Shown: positions 12,685-26,496 of the stretch, piece by piece
Position numbering within the stretch: the stretch's first letter is position 1
Layout of the letters: every line of letters starts with the position of its first letter
Assembly (NCBI RefSeq): GCF_051014445.1
Contig: NC_135141.1
Coordinates: forward strand, 10,478,001 to 10,542,000
Direction of reading: 5' to 3'
DNA from: Colletes latitarsis
Taxonomy: Eukaryota; Arthropoda; Insecta; Hymenoptera; Colletidae
DNA: 64,000 nucleotides
Notes under the pieces: generated by a model
The model's input: the letters and a program-made list of their open reading frames with translations, nothing else
The model's database searches: none
Told to the model about the DNA's origin: nothing
Program-made: the position numbers and the translations under genes

Positions 12685-12859
12685 TAGGTATGCGAAAGAT
12701 GCCAAAGTATGAGCCAGATGATTCCATATCCCAGACCTAAAACAAACCTAACCGGTGTTATCCTTTAAAATATTGATCGAGGCCAGGTTTAATTGACTGA
12801 TTCAGTGTGGTACCACGTTACTACTTGATCCAAACCAGTAAAACCCTAGGATCTGGCAA
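12685..12859 (+). repeat. Representative monomer of the 'GATGCCAAAG / ATCGAGGCCAGG' subfamily
   Basis: A 175 bp monomer marked by GGTATGCGAAAGATGCC, GATTCCATATCCCAGACC, AAAACAAACCTAACCGG, a TCCTTTAAAATATTG segment and ATCGAGGCCAGG. Relatives occur near 9,010, 17,070, 21,985, 24,970, 25,680, 26,380, 27,960, 31,475, 37,980, 39,915, 43,425, 48,160, 60,475, 61,525 and 63,110. It sits in the same relative place in each copy of the higher-order units, which makes it a useful register mark. Confidence 0.75.
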
Positions 12860-14586
12860 CAAGTATGCGAGAAAATGCGAATGTATGAGCCAGATGAGGG
12901 CAAATCCCACACATAACCCAGACCTAACAGGTGTTATCCTCTAAAATATACATCGAAACCAGGTTTAATTGACTGTTTCAGTGTGGTACCACATTACTAC
13001 GTGATCCAAACTAGAAAAAGCCCAGGATCTGACCAACAAGTATGCGATAAATGCGAAATTATGAGCCAGATGAGGGCAAATCCCAGACATAACCCGGACC
13101 TAACCTGTGTTATCCTCTAAAATATTGATCCAATCCAGGTTTAATTGATTTTTTCAATGTGGTACCACATTACTACGTGATCCAAACCGGTAAAACCCTA
13201 GGATCTGGCCAACAAGTATGCGATAAATGCGAATGTATGAGCCAGATGATTGCAAATACCAGACATAACCCAGACCTAACCTGTGTTATCCTCTAAAATA
13301 TTGATCCAATCCTGGTTTAATTGACTGTTTCAGTGTGGTACAACATTACTACGTGATCCAAACTAGAAGAAGCCCAGGATCTGACCAACAAGTATGCGAT
13401 AAATGCGAAAGTATGAGCCAGATTATTGCAAATACCAGACATAACCCAGACCTAACCAGTGTTATCCTCTAAAATATTGATGCAATCCAGGTTTAATTGA
13501 TTGATTCAGTGTGGTACCACATTACTACGTGATCCAAACTAGAAAAAGCCCAGGATCTGACCAACAAGTATGCGATAAATGCGTAATTATGAGCCAGATG
13601 AGGGCAAATCCCAGACATAACCCAGACCTAAAGGGTGTTATCCTCTAAAATATACATCGAAACCAGGTTTAGTAGAATGTTTCAGTGTGGTACCACGTTT
13701 CTACGTGATCAAAACCAGAAAAAACACAGGATCTGGCTATCAAGTATGCGAAAGATGCTATAGTATGAGCCTGATGAGGGCAAATCCCAGACATAACCCT
13801 GACCTAACCGGTGTCATCCTCTAAAATATGCATCGGAACCAGGTTTAATTCACTGTTCCAGTGTGGTACGACATTACTACGTGATCCAAACCAGAGGAAA
13901 ACCCAGGATCTGGCGAACGAGTATGCGATACATGAGAAAGTATGAGCCAGATGATTCCAAATACCAGTCCTAACACAAACCTAATCGGTGTTACCCTCTA
14001 AAGTATTGATCGAATGCAGGTTTAATTGACTGTTTCAGTGTGGTACCACATTACTACGTGATCCAAACTATAAAGAGCCCAGGATCTTATCAACAAGTAT
14101 GCGAGAAATGCGAAAGTATGAGCCAGATGAGGGCAAATCCCAGACATAAACCAGACCAAACCGGTGTTATCCACTAAAATATAGATCGAAACCAGGTTTA
14201 ATTGACTGTTTCAGTGTGGTACCACGTTACTACTTGATCCAAAACAGTAAAACCCTAGGATCTGGCCAACAAGTATGCAATAAATGCGAAAGTATGAGCC
14301 AGATGAGGGCAAATCCCAGACATAACCTTGACCTAACCAGTGTTATCATCTAGAATATAGATCGAAACCAGGTTTAATTGACTGTTTCAGTGTGGTACCA
14401 CATTACTACGTGATCCAAACCAGAAAACCCCAGGATCTGGCCAACAGGTATGCGACAGATGCGAAAGTATGAGCCAGGTGAGGGCAAGTCCCAGACATAA
14501 CCCAGACGAAACCGGTGTTATCCTCTAAAATATAGATCGAATTCAGGTTTAGTGGAAAGTTTCAGTGTGGTACCACGTTTCTACGT

Positions 14587-17500
14587 GATCAAAACCAGAA
14601 AAGACCCAGGATCTGGCTTACAAGTATGCGAAAGATGCGCTAGTATGAGCCAGATGAGGGCAAGTCCCAGACATAACCCAGACCTAAACGGTGTTATCCT
14701 CTAAAATATAGATCGAATTCAGGTTTAATTGACTGTGTCAATGTGGTACCAAATTACTACGTGATGCAAGTAAGAAAACCCCAGGATCTGGCCAACAAGT
14801 ATGCGATAAATGCGAAAGTATGAGCCAGATGAGGGCAAATCCCAGACATAACCCAGACCTAACCAGTGTTATCCTCTAAAATATTGATCCAGTCCAAGTT
14901 TAATTGACAGTTTCAGTGTGGTACCACATTACTACGTGATTCAAACCAGAAAGCCCCAGGATCTGGCCAACAGGTATGCGAAAGATGCGATAGTATGAGC
15001 CAGATGAGGGCAAATCCCAGACATAACCCTGACATATCCGGTGTTATCCTCTAAAATATACATCGAAACCAGGTTTAGTGGAATGTTTCAGTGTGGTACC
15101 ACGTTTCTACGTGATCAAAACCAGAAAAAACACAGGATCTGGCTAACAAGTATGCGATACATGAGAAAATATGAGCCAGATGATTCCAAATACCAGTCCT
15201 AGCACAAACCTAATCGGTGTTACCCTCTAAAGTATTGATCGAATGCAGGTTTAATTGACTGTTTCAGTGTGGTACCACGTTACTACGTGATCCAAAACAG
15301 TAAAACCCTAGGATCTGGCCAACAAGTATGCGATAAATGCGAAAGTATGAGCCAGATGAGGGCAAATCCCAGACATAACCCAGACCTAACCAGTGTTATC
15401 CTCTAAAATATTGATCCAGTCCAAGTTTAATTGACAGTTTCAGTGTGGTACCACATTACTACGTGATCCAAACCAGAAAACCCCAGGATCTGGCCAACAG
15501 GTATGCGACAGATGCGAAAGTATGAGCCTGATGAGGGCAAATCCCAGACATATGCCAGACCAAACCGGTGTTATCCTCTAAGATATAGATCGAATTCAGG
15601 TTTAGTGGAATGTTTCAGTGTGGTACCACGTTTCTACATGATCAAAACCAGAAAAAACCCAGGTTCTGGCTAACAAGTATGCGAAAGATGCGACAGTATG
15701 AGCCTGATGAGGGCAAATCCCAGACATAACCCAGACCTAACCGGTGTTATCCTCTAAAATATAGATCGAATTCAGGTTTAGTGGAATGTTTCAGTGTGGT
15801 ACCACGTTTCTACGTGATCAAAACCAGAAAAAACCCAGGTTCTGGCTAACAAGTATGCGAAAGATGCGATAGTATGAGCCTGATGAGGGCAAGTCCCAGA
15901 CATAACCCTGACCTAACCGGTGTCATCCTCTAAAATATACATCGAAACCAGGTTTAGTTGACTGCTTCAGTGTTGTACCGCATTACTATGTTATCCAAAC
16001 CTGAAGAAAGCCACGATCTGGCCAACAAGTATGCGAAAGTATGAGCCAGATGAGGGCGAATCCCGGACATAACCTAGACGAAACCGGTGTTATCTTCTAA
16101 AATATACATCGAAACCAGGATTAATTGACTGTTTCAGTGTGGTACCAAATTACTACGTGATGCAAGTAAGAAAACCCCAGGGTCTGGCCAACAAGTATGC
16201 GATAAATGCGAAAGTATGAGCGAGATGAGGGCAAATCCCAGACATAAGCCAGACCTAACAGGTGTTATCCTCTAAAATATACATCGAAACCAGGTTTAAT
16301 TGACTGTTTCAGTGTGGTACCACATTACTACGTGATTCAAACCAGAAAACCCCAGGATCTGGCCAACAGGTATGCGAAAGATGCGATAGTATGAGCCAGA
16401 TGAGGGCAAATCCCAGACATAACCCTGACATATCCGGTGTTATTCTCTAAAATATAGATCGAATCCAGGTTTAGTGGAATGTTTCAGTGTGGTACCATGT
16501 TTCTACGTGATCAAAACCAGAAAAAACCCAGGATCTGGCTAACAAGTATGCGAAAGATGCGATAGTATGAGCCTGATGACGGCAAATCCCAGACATAACC
16601 CTGATCTAACCGGTGTCATCCTCTAAAATATACATCGAAACCAGGTTTAATTGACTGTTTCAGTGTGGTACCACATTACTACGTGATCCAAACTAGAAAA
16701 AGCCCAGGATCTGACCAACAAGTATGCGATAAATGCGAAATTATGAGCCAGATGTGGGCAAATCCCAGACATAACCCAGACCTAACCGGTGTTATCCTCT
16801 AAAATATTGATCCAATCCTGGTTTAATTGACTGTTTCAGTGTGGTACCACATTACTACGTGATCCAAACTAGAAAATGCCCAGGATCTGACCAACAAGTA
16901 TGCGATAAATGCGAAAGTATGAGCCAGATGTGGGCAAATCCCAGACATAACCCAGACCTAACCGATGTTATCCTCTAAAATATACATCGAAACCAGGTTT
17001 AATTGACTGATTCAGTGTATTATCACATTACTGCGTGATCCAAACCAGAAAAAGCCCAGGATCTGGTCCATAGGTATGCGAAAGATGCCAAAGTATGAGC
17101 CAGATGATTCCATATCCCAGACCTAAAACAAACCTAACCGGTGTTATCCTTTAAAATATTGATCGAGGCCAGGTTTAATTGACTGATTCAGTGTGGTACC
17201 ACGTTACTACTTGATCCAAACCAGTAAAACCCTAGGATCTGGCAACAAGTATGCGAGAAAATGCGAATGTATGAGCCAGATGAGGGCAAATCCCACACAT
17301 AACCCAGACCTAACAGGTGTTATCCTCTAAAATATACATCGAAACCAGGTTTAATTGACTGTTTCAGTGTGGTACCACATTACTACGTGATCCAAACTAG
17401 AAAAAGCCCAGGATCTGACCAACAAGTATGCGATAAATGCGAAATTATGAGCCAGATGAGGGCAAATCCCAGACATAACCCGGACCTAACCTGTGTTATC

Positions 17501-19500
17501 CTCTAAAATATTGATCCAATCCAGGTTTAATTGATTTTTTCAATGTGGTACCACATTACTACGTGATCCAAACCGGTAAAACCCTAGGATCTGGCCAACA
17601 AGTATGCGATAAATGCGAATGTATGAGCCAGATGATTGCAAATACCAGACATAACCCAGACCTAACCTGTGTTATCCTCTAAAATATTGATCCAATCCTG
17701 GTTTAATTGACTGTTTCAGTGTGGTACCACATTACTACGTGATCCAAACTAGAAGAAGCCCAGGATCTGACCAACAAGTATGCGATAAATGCGAAAGTAT
17801 GAGCCAGATTATTGCAAATACCAGACATAACCCAGACCTAACCAGTGTTATCCTCTAAAATATTGATGCAATCCAGGTTTAATTGATTGATTCAGTGTGG
17901 TACCACATTACTACGTGATCCAAACTAGAAAAAGCCCAGGATCTGACCAACAAGTATGCGATAAATGCGTAATTATGAGCCAGATGAGGGCAAATCCCAG
18001 ACATAACCCGGACCTAACCTGTGTTATCCTCTAAAATATTGATCCAATCCAGGTTTAATTGATTTTTTCAATGTGGTACCACATTACTACGTGATCCAAA
18101 CCGGTAAAACCCTAGGATCTGGCCAACAAGTATGCGATAAATGCGAATGTATGAGCCAGATGATTGCAAATACCAGACATAACCCAGACCTAACCTGTGT
18201 TATCCTCTAAAATATTGATCCAATCCTGGTTTAATTGACTGTTTCAGTGTGGTACCACATTACTACGTGATCCAAACTAGAAGAAGCCCAGGATCTGACC
18301 AACAAGTATGCGATAAATGCGAAAGTATGAGCCAGATTATTGCAAATACCAGACATAACCCAGACCTAACCAGTGTTATCCTCTAAAATATTGATGCAAT
18401 CCAGGTTTAATTGATTGATTCAGTGTGGTACCACATTACTACGTGATCCAAACTAGAAAAAGCCCAGGATCTGACCAACAAGTATGCGATAAATGCGTAA
18501 TTATGAGCCAGATGAGGGCAAATCCCAGACATAACCCAGACCTAAAGGGTGTTATCCTCTAAAATATACATCGAAACCAGGTTTAGTAGAATGTTTCAGT
18601 GTGGTACCACGTTTCTACGTGATCAAAACCAGAAAAAACACAGGATCTGGCTATCAAGTATGCGAAAGATGCTATAGTATGAGCCTGATGAGGGCAAATC
18701 CCAGACATAACCCTGACCTAACCGGTGTCATCCTCTAAAATATGCATCGGAACCAGGTTTAATTCACTGTTCCAGTGTGGTACGACATTACTACGTGATC
18801 CAAACCAGAGGAAAACCCAGGATCTGGCGAACGAGTATGCGATACATGAGAAAGTATGAGCCAGATGATTCCAAATACCAGTCCTAACACAAACCTAATC
18901 GGTGTTACCCTCTAAAGTATTGATCGAATGCAGGTTTAATTGACTGTTTCAGTGTGGTACCACATTACTACGTGATCCAAACTATAAAGAGCCCAGGATC
19001 TTATCAACAAGTATGCGAGAAATGCGAAAGTATGAGCCAGATGAGGGCAAATCCCAGACATAAACCAGACCAAACCGGTGTTATCCACTAAAATATAGAT
19101 CGAAACCAGGTTTAATTGACTGTTTCAGTGTGGTACCACGTTACTACTTGATCCAAAACAGTAAAACCCTAGGATCTTGCCAACAAGTATGCAATAAATG
19201 CGAAAGTATGAGCCAGATGAGGGCAAATCCCAGACATAACCTTGACCTAACCAGTGTTATCATCTAGAATATAGATCGAAACCAGGTTTAATTGACTGTT
19301 TCAGTGTGGTACCACATTACTACGTGATCCAAACCAGAAAACCCCAGGATCTGGCCAACAGGTATGCGACAGATGCGAAAGTATGAGCCAGGTGAGGGCA
19401 AGTCCCAGACATAACCCAGACGAAACCGGTGTTATCCTCTAAAATATAGATCGAATTCAGGTTTAGTGGAAAGTTTCAGTGTGGTACCACGTTTCTACGT
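14587..19500 (+). repeat. 25-monomer higher-order repeat, copy 2, expanded to 28 monomers (4,914 bp)
   Basis: Same monomer order as copies 1 and 3, but 528 bp longer because of an internal three-monomer tandem duplication at 17,473-18,528. Private changes include A at 14,688 (C in copy 3), G at 15,287 (T at 10,901 in copy 1) and T at 19,178 (G at 14,264). The few differences over more than 4 kb suggest very recent amplification. Confidence 0.87.
17473..18528 (+). repeat. Three-monomer tandem duplication (2 x 528 bp)
   Basis: The segment beginning ACATAACCCGGACC at 17,473 is repeated from 18,001. Both carry the marker TTGATTTTTTCAATGTGG, the CCGGTAAAACCCTAGG segment and the GATGCAATCCAGG monomer. 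Copies 1 and 3 of the higher-order repeat have this trimer once (from 13,093 and 22,393). The extra trimer explains exactly why copy 2 is 528 bp longer. Confidence 0.88.
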
Positions 19501-22500
19501 GATCAAAACCAGAAAAGACCCAGGATCTGGCTTACAAGTATGCGAAAGATGCGCTAGTATGAGCCAGATGAGGGCAAGTCCCAGACATAACCCAGACCTA
19601 ACCGGTGTTATCCTCTAAAATATAGATCGAATTCAGGTTTAATTGACTGTGTCAATGTGGTACCAAATTACTACGTGATGCAAGTAAGAAAACCCCAGGA
19701 TCTGGCCAACAAGTATGCGATAAATGCGAAAGTATGAGCCAGATGAGGGCAAATCCCAGACATAACCCAGACCTAACCAGTGTTATCCTCTAAAATATTG
19801 ATCCAGTCCAAGTTTAATTGACAGTTTCAGTGTGGTACCACATTACTACGTGATTCAAACCAGAAAGCCCCAGGATCTGGCCAACAGGTATGCGAAAGAT
19901 GCGATAGTATGAGCCAGATGAGGGCAAATCCCAGACATAACCCTGACATATCCGGTGTTATCCTCTAAAATATACATCGAAACCAGGTTTAGTGGAATGT
20001 TTCAGTGTGGTACCACGTTTCTACGTGATCAAAACCAGAAAAAACACAGGATCTGGCTAACAAGTATGCGATACATGAGAAAATATGAGCCAGATGATTC
20101 CAAATACCAGTCCTAGCACAAACCTAATCGGTGTTACCCTCTAAAGTATTGATCGAATGCAGGTTTAATTGACTGTTTCAGTGTGGTACCACGTTACTAC
20201 TTGATCCAAAACAGTAAAACCCTAGGATCTGGCCAACAAGTATGCGATAAATGCGAAAGTATGAGCCAGATGAGGGCAAATCCCAGACATAACCCAGACC
20301 TAACCAGTGTTATCCTCTAAAATATTGATCCAGTCCAAGTTTAATTGACAGTTTCAGTGTGGTACCACATTACTACGTGATCCAAACCAGAAAACCCCAG
20401 GATCTGGCCAACAGGTATGCGACAGATGCGAAAGTATGAGCCTGATGAGGGCAAATCCCAGACATATGCCAGACCAAACCGGTGTTATCCTCTAAGATAT
20501 AGATCGAATTCAGGTTTAGTGGAATGTTTCAGTGTGGTACCACGTTTCTACATGATCAAAACCAGAAAAAACCCAGGTTCTGGCTAACAAGTATGCGAAA
20601 GATGCGACAGTATGAGCCTGATGAGGGCAAATCCCAGACATAACCCAGACCTAACCGGTGTTATCCTCTAAAATATAGATCGAATTCAGGTTTAGTGGAA
20701 TGTTTCAGTGTGGTACCACGTTTCTACGTGATCAAAACCAGAAAAAACCCAGGTTCTGGCTAACAAGTATGCGAAAGATGCGATAGTATGAGCCTGATGA
20801 GGGCAAGTCCCAGACATAACCCTGACCTAACCGGTGTCATCCTCTAAAATATACATCGAAACCAGGTTTAGTTGACTGCTTCAGTGTTGTACCGCATTAC
20901 TATGTTATCCAAACCTGAAGAAAGCCACGATCTGGCCAACAAGTATGCGAAAGTATGAGCCAGATGAGGGCGAATCCCGGACATAACCTAGACGAAACCG
21001 GTGTTATCTTCTAAAATATACATCGAAACCAGGATTAATTGACTGTTTCAGTGTGGTACCAAATTACTACGTGATGCAAGTAAGAAAACCCCAGGGTCTG
21101 GCCAACAAGTATGCGATAAATGCGAAAGTATGAGCGAGATGAGGGCAAATCCCAGACATAAGCCAGACCTAACAGGTGTTATCCTCTAAAATATACATCG
21201 AAACCAGGTTTAATTGACTGTTTCAGTGTGGTACCACATTACTACGTGATTCAAACCAGAAAACCCCAGGATCTGGCCAACAGGTATGCGAAAGATGCGA
21301 TAGTATGAGCCAGATGAGGGCAAATCCCAGACATAACCCTGACATATCCGGTGTTATTCTCTAAAATATAGATCGAATCCAGGTTTAGTGGAATGTTTCA
21401 GTGTGGTACCATGTTTCTACGTGATCAAAACCAGAAAAAACCCAGGATCTGGCTAACAAGTATGCGAAAGATGCGATAGTATGAGCCTGATGACGGCAAA
21501 TCCCAGACATAACCCTGATCTAACCGGTGTCATCCTCTAAAATATACATCGAAACCAGGTTTAATTGACTGTTTCAGTGTGGTACCACATTACTACGTGA
21601 TCCAAACTAGAAAAAGCCCAGGATCTGACCAACAAGTATGCGATAAATGCGAAATTATGAGCCAGATGTGGGCAAATCCCAGACATAACCCAGACCTAAC
21701 CGGTGTTATCCTCTAAAATATTGATCCAATCCTGGTTTAATTGACTGTTTCAGTGTGGTACCACATTACTACGTGATCCAAACTAGAAAATGCCCAGGAT
21801 CTGACCAACAAGTATGCGATAAATGCGAAAGTATGAGCCAGATGTGGGCAAATCCCAGACATAACCCAGACCTAACCGATGTTATCCTCTAAAATATACA
21901 TCGAAACCAGGTTTAATTGACTGATTCAGTGTATTATCACATTACTGCGTGATCCAAACCAGAAAAAGCCCAGGATCTGGTCCATAGGTATGCGAAAGAT
22001 GCCAAAGTATGAGCCAGATGATTCCATATCCCAGACCTAAAACAAACCTAACCGGTGTTATCCTTTAAAATATTGATCGAGGCCAGGTTTAATTGACTGA
22101 TTCAGTGTGGTACCACGTTACTACTTGATCCAAACCAGTAAAACCCTAGGATCTGGCAACAAGTATGCGAGAAAATGCGAATGTATGAGCCAGATGAGGG
22201 CAAATCCCACACATAACCCAGACCTAACAGGTGTTATCCTCTAAAATATACATCGAAACCAGGTTTAATTGACTGTTTCAGTGTGGTACCACATTACTAC
22301 GTGATCCAAACTAGAAAAAGCCCAGGATCTGACCAACAAGTATGCGATAAATGCGAAATTATGAGCCAGATGAGGGCAAATCCCAGACATAACCCGGACC
22401 TAACCTGTGTTATCCTCTAAAATATTGATCCAATCCAGGTTTAATTGATTTTTTCAATGTGGTACCACATTACTACGTGATCCAAACCGGTAAAACCCTA

Positions 22501-24027
22501 GGATCTGGCCAACAAGTATGCGATAAATGCGAATGTATGAGCCAGATGATTGCAAATACCAGACATAACCCAGACCTAACCTGTGTTATCCTCTAAAATA
22601 TTGATCCAATCCTGGTTTAATTGACTGTTTCAGTGTGGTACCACATTACTACGTGATCCAAACTAGAAGAAGCCCAGGATCTGACCAACAAGTATGCGAT
22701 AAATGCGAAAGTATGAGCCAGATTATTGCAAATACCAGACATAACCCAGACCTAACCAGTGTTATCCTCTAAAATATTGATGCAATCCAGGTTTAATTGA
22801 TTGATTCAGTGTGGTACCACATTACTACGTGATCCAAACTAGAAAAAGCCCAGGATCTGACCAACAAGTATGCGATAAATGCGTAATTATGAGCCAGATG
22901 AGGGCAAATCCCAGACATAACCCAGACCTAAAGGGTGTTATCCTCTAAAATATACATCGAAACCAGGTTTAGTAGAATGTTTCAGTGTGGTACCACGTTT
23001 CTACGTGATCAAAACCAGAAAAAACACAGGATCTGGCTATCAAGTATGCGAAAGATGCTATAGTATGAGCCTGATGAGGGCAAATCCCAGACATAACCCT
23101 GACCTAACCGGTGTCATCCTCTAAAATATGCATCGGAACCAGGTTTAATTCACTGTTCCAGTGTGGTACGACATTACTACGTGATCCAAACCAGAGGAAA
23201 ACCCAGGATCTGGCGAACGAGTATGCGATACATGAGAAAGTATGAGCCAGATGATTCCAAATACCAGTCCTAACACAAACCTAATCGGTGTTACCCTCTA
23301 AAGTATTGATCGAATGCAGGTTTAATTGACTGTTTCAGTGTGGTACCACATTACTACGTGATCCAAACTATAAAGAGCCCAGGATCTTATCAACAAGTAT
23401 GCGAGAAATGCGAAAGTATGAGCCAGATGAGGGCAAATCCCAGACATAAACCAGACCAAACCGGTGTTATCCACTAAAATATAGATCGAAACCAGGTTTA
23501 ATTGACTGTTTCAGTGTGGTACCACGTTACTACTTGATCCAAAACAGTAAAACCCTAGGATCTGGCCAACAAGTATGCAATAAATGCGAAAGTATGAGCC
23601 AGATGAGGGCAAATCCCAGACATAACCTTGACCTAACCAGTGTTATCATCTAGAATATAGATCGAAACCAGGTTTAATTGACTGTTTCAGTGTGGTACCA
23701 CATTACTACGTGATCCAAACCAGAAAACCCCAGGATCTGGCCAACAGGTATGCGACAGATGCGAAAGTATGAGCCAGGTGAGGGCAAGTCCCAGACATAA
23801 CCCAGACGAAACCGGTGTTATCCTCTAAAATATAGATCGAATTCAGGTTTAGTGGAAAGTTTCAGTGTGGTACCACGTTTCTACGTGATCAAAACCAGAA
23901 AAGACCCAGGATCTGGCTTACAAGTATGCGAAAGATGCGCTAGTATGAGCCAGATGAGGGCAAGTCCCAGACATAACCCAGACCTAACCGGTGTTATCCT
24001 CTAAAATATAGATCGAATTCAGGTTTA
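19501..24027 (+). repeat. 25-monomer higher-order repeat, copy 3
   Basis: Aligns with copy 1 at an offset of exactly 9,300 (4,386 + 4,914). It matches until 24,027 and then switches to TGGAATG at the AATTCAGGTTTA site, where the next unit begins. This copy has the trimer once, like copy 1, so the extra trimer arose in copy 2 after, or independently of, the triplication. Confidence 0.87.
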
Positions 24028-26496
24028 GTGGAATGTTTCAGTGTGGTACCAAGTTTCTACGTGGTAAAAACCAGAAAAAACCCAGGTTCTGGCTAACAAG
24101 TATGCGAAAGATGCGATAGTATGAGCCTGATGAGGGCAAAGCCCAGACATAACCCTGACCTAACCGGTGTTATCCTCAAAAATATAGATCCAATCCAAGT
24201 TTAATTGACTGTTTCAGTGTGGCACCACATTTGTACGTGATCCAAACCAGGAGAAACACAGCATCTGGCTAACAAGTATGCGAAAGATGCGATAGTATGA
24301 GCCTGATGAGGGCAAATCCCAGACATAACCCTGACCTAACCGGTGTCATCCTCTAAAATAAACATCGAAACCAGGTTTAATTGACTGTTCCAGTGTGGTA
24401 CGACATTACAACGTGATCCAAACCAGTGGAAAACCCAGGATCTGGCGACAAGTTTGCGATAAATGCGAAAGTATGAGCCAGATGAGGGCAAATCCCAGAC
24501 ATAACCCAGACGAAACCGGTGTTATCCTCTAAAATATTGATCCAATCCAGGTTTAATTAACTGTTTCAGTGTGGCACCACATTACTACGTGATCCAAACC
24601 AGAAGGAAATCCAGGATCTGGCCAACAAGTATGCGATACATGAGAAAGTATGAGCCAGATGATTCAAAATACCAGTCCTAACACAAACCTAACCGGTGTT
24701 ACCCTCTAAAGTATTGATCGAATGCAGGTTTAGTTGACTGCTTCAGTGTGGTACCGCATTACTATGTTATCCAAACCTGAAGAAAGCCACGATCTGGCCA
24801 ACAAGTATGCGAAAGTATGAGCCAGGTGAGGGCAAATCCCAGACATAACCCAGACGAAACCGGTGTTATCCTCTAAAATATAGATAGAAACCAGGTTTAA
24901 TTGACTGTGTCAATGTGGTATCACATTACTACGTGATCCAATCCAGAAAAAGCCCGGGATCTGGTCCACAGGTATGCGAAAGATGCCAAAGTATGAGCCA
25001 GATGATTCCATATCCCAGACCTAAAACAAACCTAACCGGTGTTATCCTTTAAAATATTGATCGAGGCCAGGTTTAATTGACTGTTTCAGTGTGGTACCAC
25101 GTTACTACTTGATCCAAACCAGTAAAACCCTAGGATCTGGCCAACAAGTATGCGAGAAAATGCGAAAGTATGAGCCAGATGATTGCAAATACCAGACATA
25201 ACCCAGACCTAACCGGTGTTATCCTCTAAAATATTGATCCCATCCTGGTTTAATTGACTGTTTCAGTGTGGTACCACATTACTACGTGATCCAAACTAGA
25301 AAAAGCCCAGGATCTGACCAACAAGTATGCGATAAATGCGAAAGTATGAGCCAGATTATTGCAAATACCAGACGTAACCCAGACCTAACCTGTGTTATCC
25401 TCTAAAATATTGATCCAATCCAGGTTTAATTGATAGTTTCAGTGTGGTACCACATTACTACATGATCCAAACTAGAAAAATCCCAGGATCTGACCAACAA
25501 GTATGCGAAAAATGCGAAATTATGAGCCAGATGAGGGCAAATCCCAGACATAACCCAGACCTAACAGGTGGTATCCTCTAAAATATACATCGAAACCAGG
25601 TTTAATTGACTGTTTCAGTGTGGTATCACATTACTACGTGATCCAAACCAGAAAAAGCCCAGGATCTGGTCCACTGGTATGCGAAAGATGCCAAAGTATG
25701 AGCCAGATGATTCCAAATCCCAGACCAAAAACAAACCTAACCGGTGTTATCCTTTAAAATATTGATCGAGGCCAGGTTTAACTGACTGTTTCAGTGTGGT
25801 ACCACGTTACTACTTGATCCAAACCAGTAAAACCCTAGAATCTGGCCAACAAGTATGCGAGAAAATGCGAAAGTACCAGCCAGATGATTGCAAATACCAG
25901 ACATAACCCAGACCTAACCTGTGTTATCCTCTAAAATATTGATCCAATCCAGGATTAATTGATTGATTCAGTAGGGTACCACATTACTACGTGATCCAAA
26001 CTAGAAAAAGCCGAGGATCTGACCAACAAGTATGCGATAAATGCGAAATTATGAGCCAGATGAGGGCAAATCCCAGACATAACGCAGACCTAACAGGTGT
26101 TATCCTCTAAAGTATACATCGAAACCAGGTTTAATTGACTGTTTCAGTGTGGTACGACATCACTACGTGATCCACACCAGTGGAAAACCCAGGATCTGGC
26201 GAACTAATTTGCGATAAATGCGAAAGTATGAGCCAGATGTGGGCAAATCCCAGACATAACCCAGACCTAACCGATGTTATCCTCTAAAATATACATCGAA
26301 ACCAGGTTTAATTGACTGTTTCAGTGTATTATCACATTACTGCGTGATCCAAACCAGAAAAAGCCCAGGATCTGGTCCATAGGTATGCGAAAGATGCCAA
26401 AGTATGAGCCAGATGATTCCATATCCCAGACCTAAAACAAACCTAACCGGTGTTATCCTTTAAAATATTGATCGAGGCCAGGTTTAATTGACTGTT

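Larger units (their letters stand above)
10201..14586 (+). repeat. 25-monomer higher-order repeat, copy 1 (4,386 bp)
   Basis: The unit repeats with a spacing of 4,386 bp to copy 2, for example GCAAGTAAGAAAACCCC at 10,380 and 14,766. Its monomers belong to several distinct subtypes in a fixed order, which defines a higher-order repeat. Private differences are few: A at 12,638 where copies 2 and 3 have C, A at 13,342 where copy 3 has C, and several in the first 60 bases. It contains one short 166 bp monomer at 11,640-11,805. Confidence 0.88.

Noticed and set aside
24028..24120. Possible foreign insertion at the AAGTTTCTACGTGGTAAAAA segment
   Set aside because: It is an ordinary monomer with a few substitutions; the flanking landmarks keep normal spacing.
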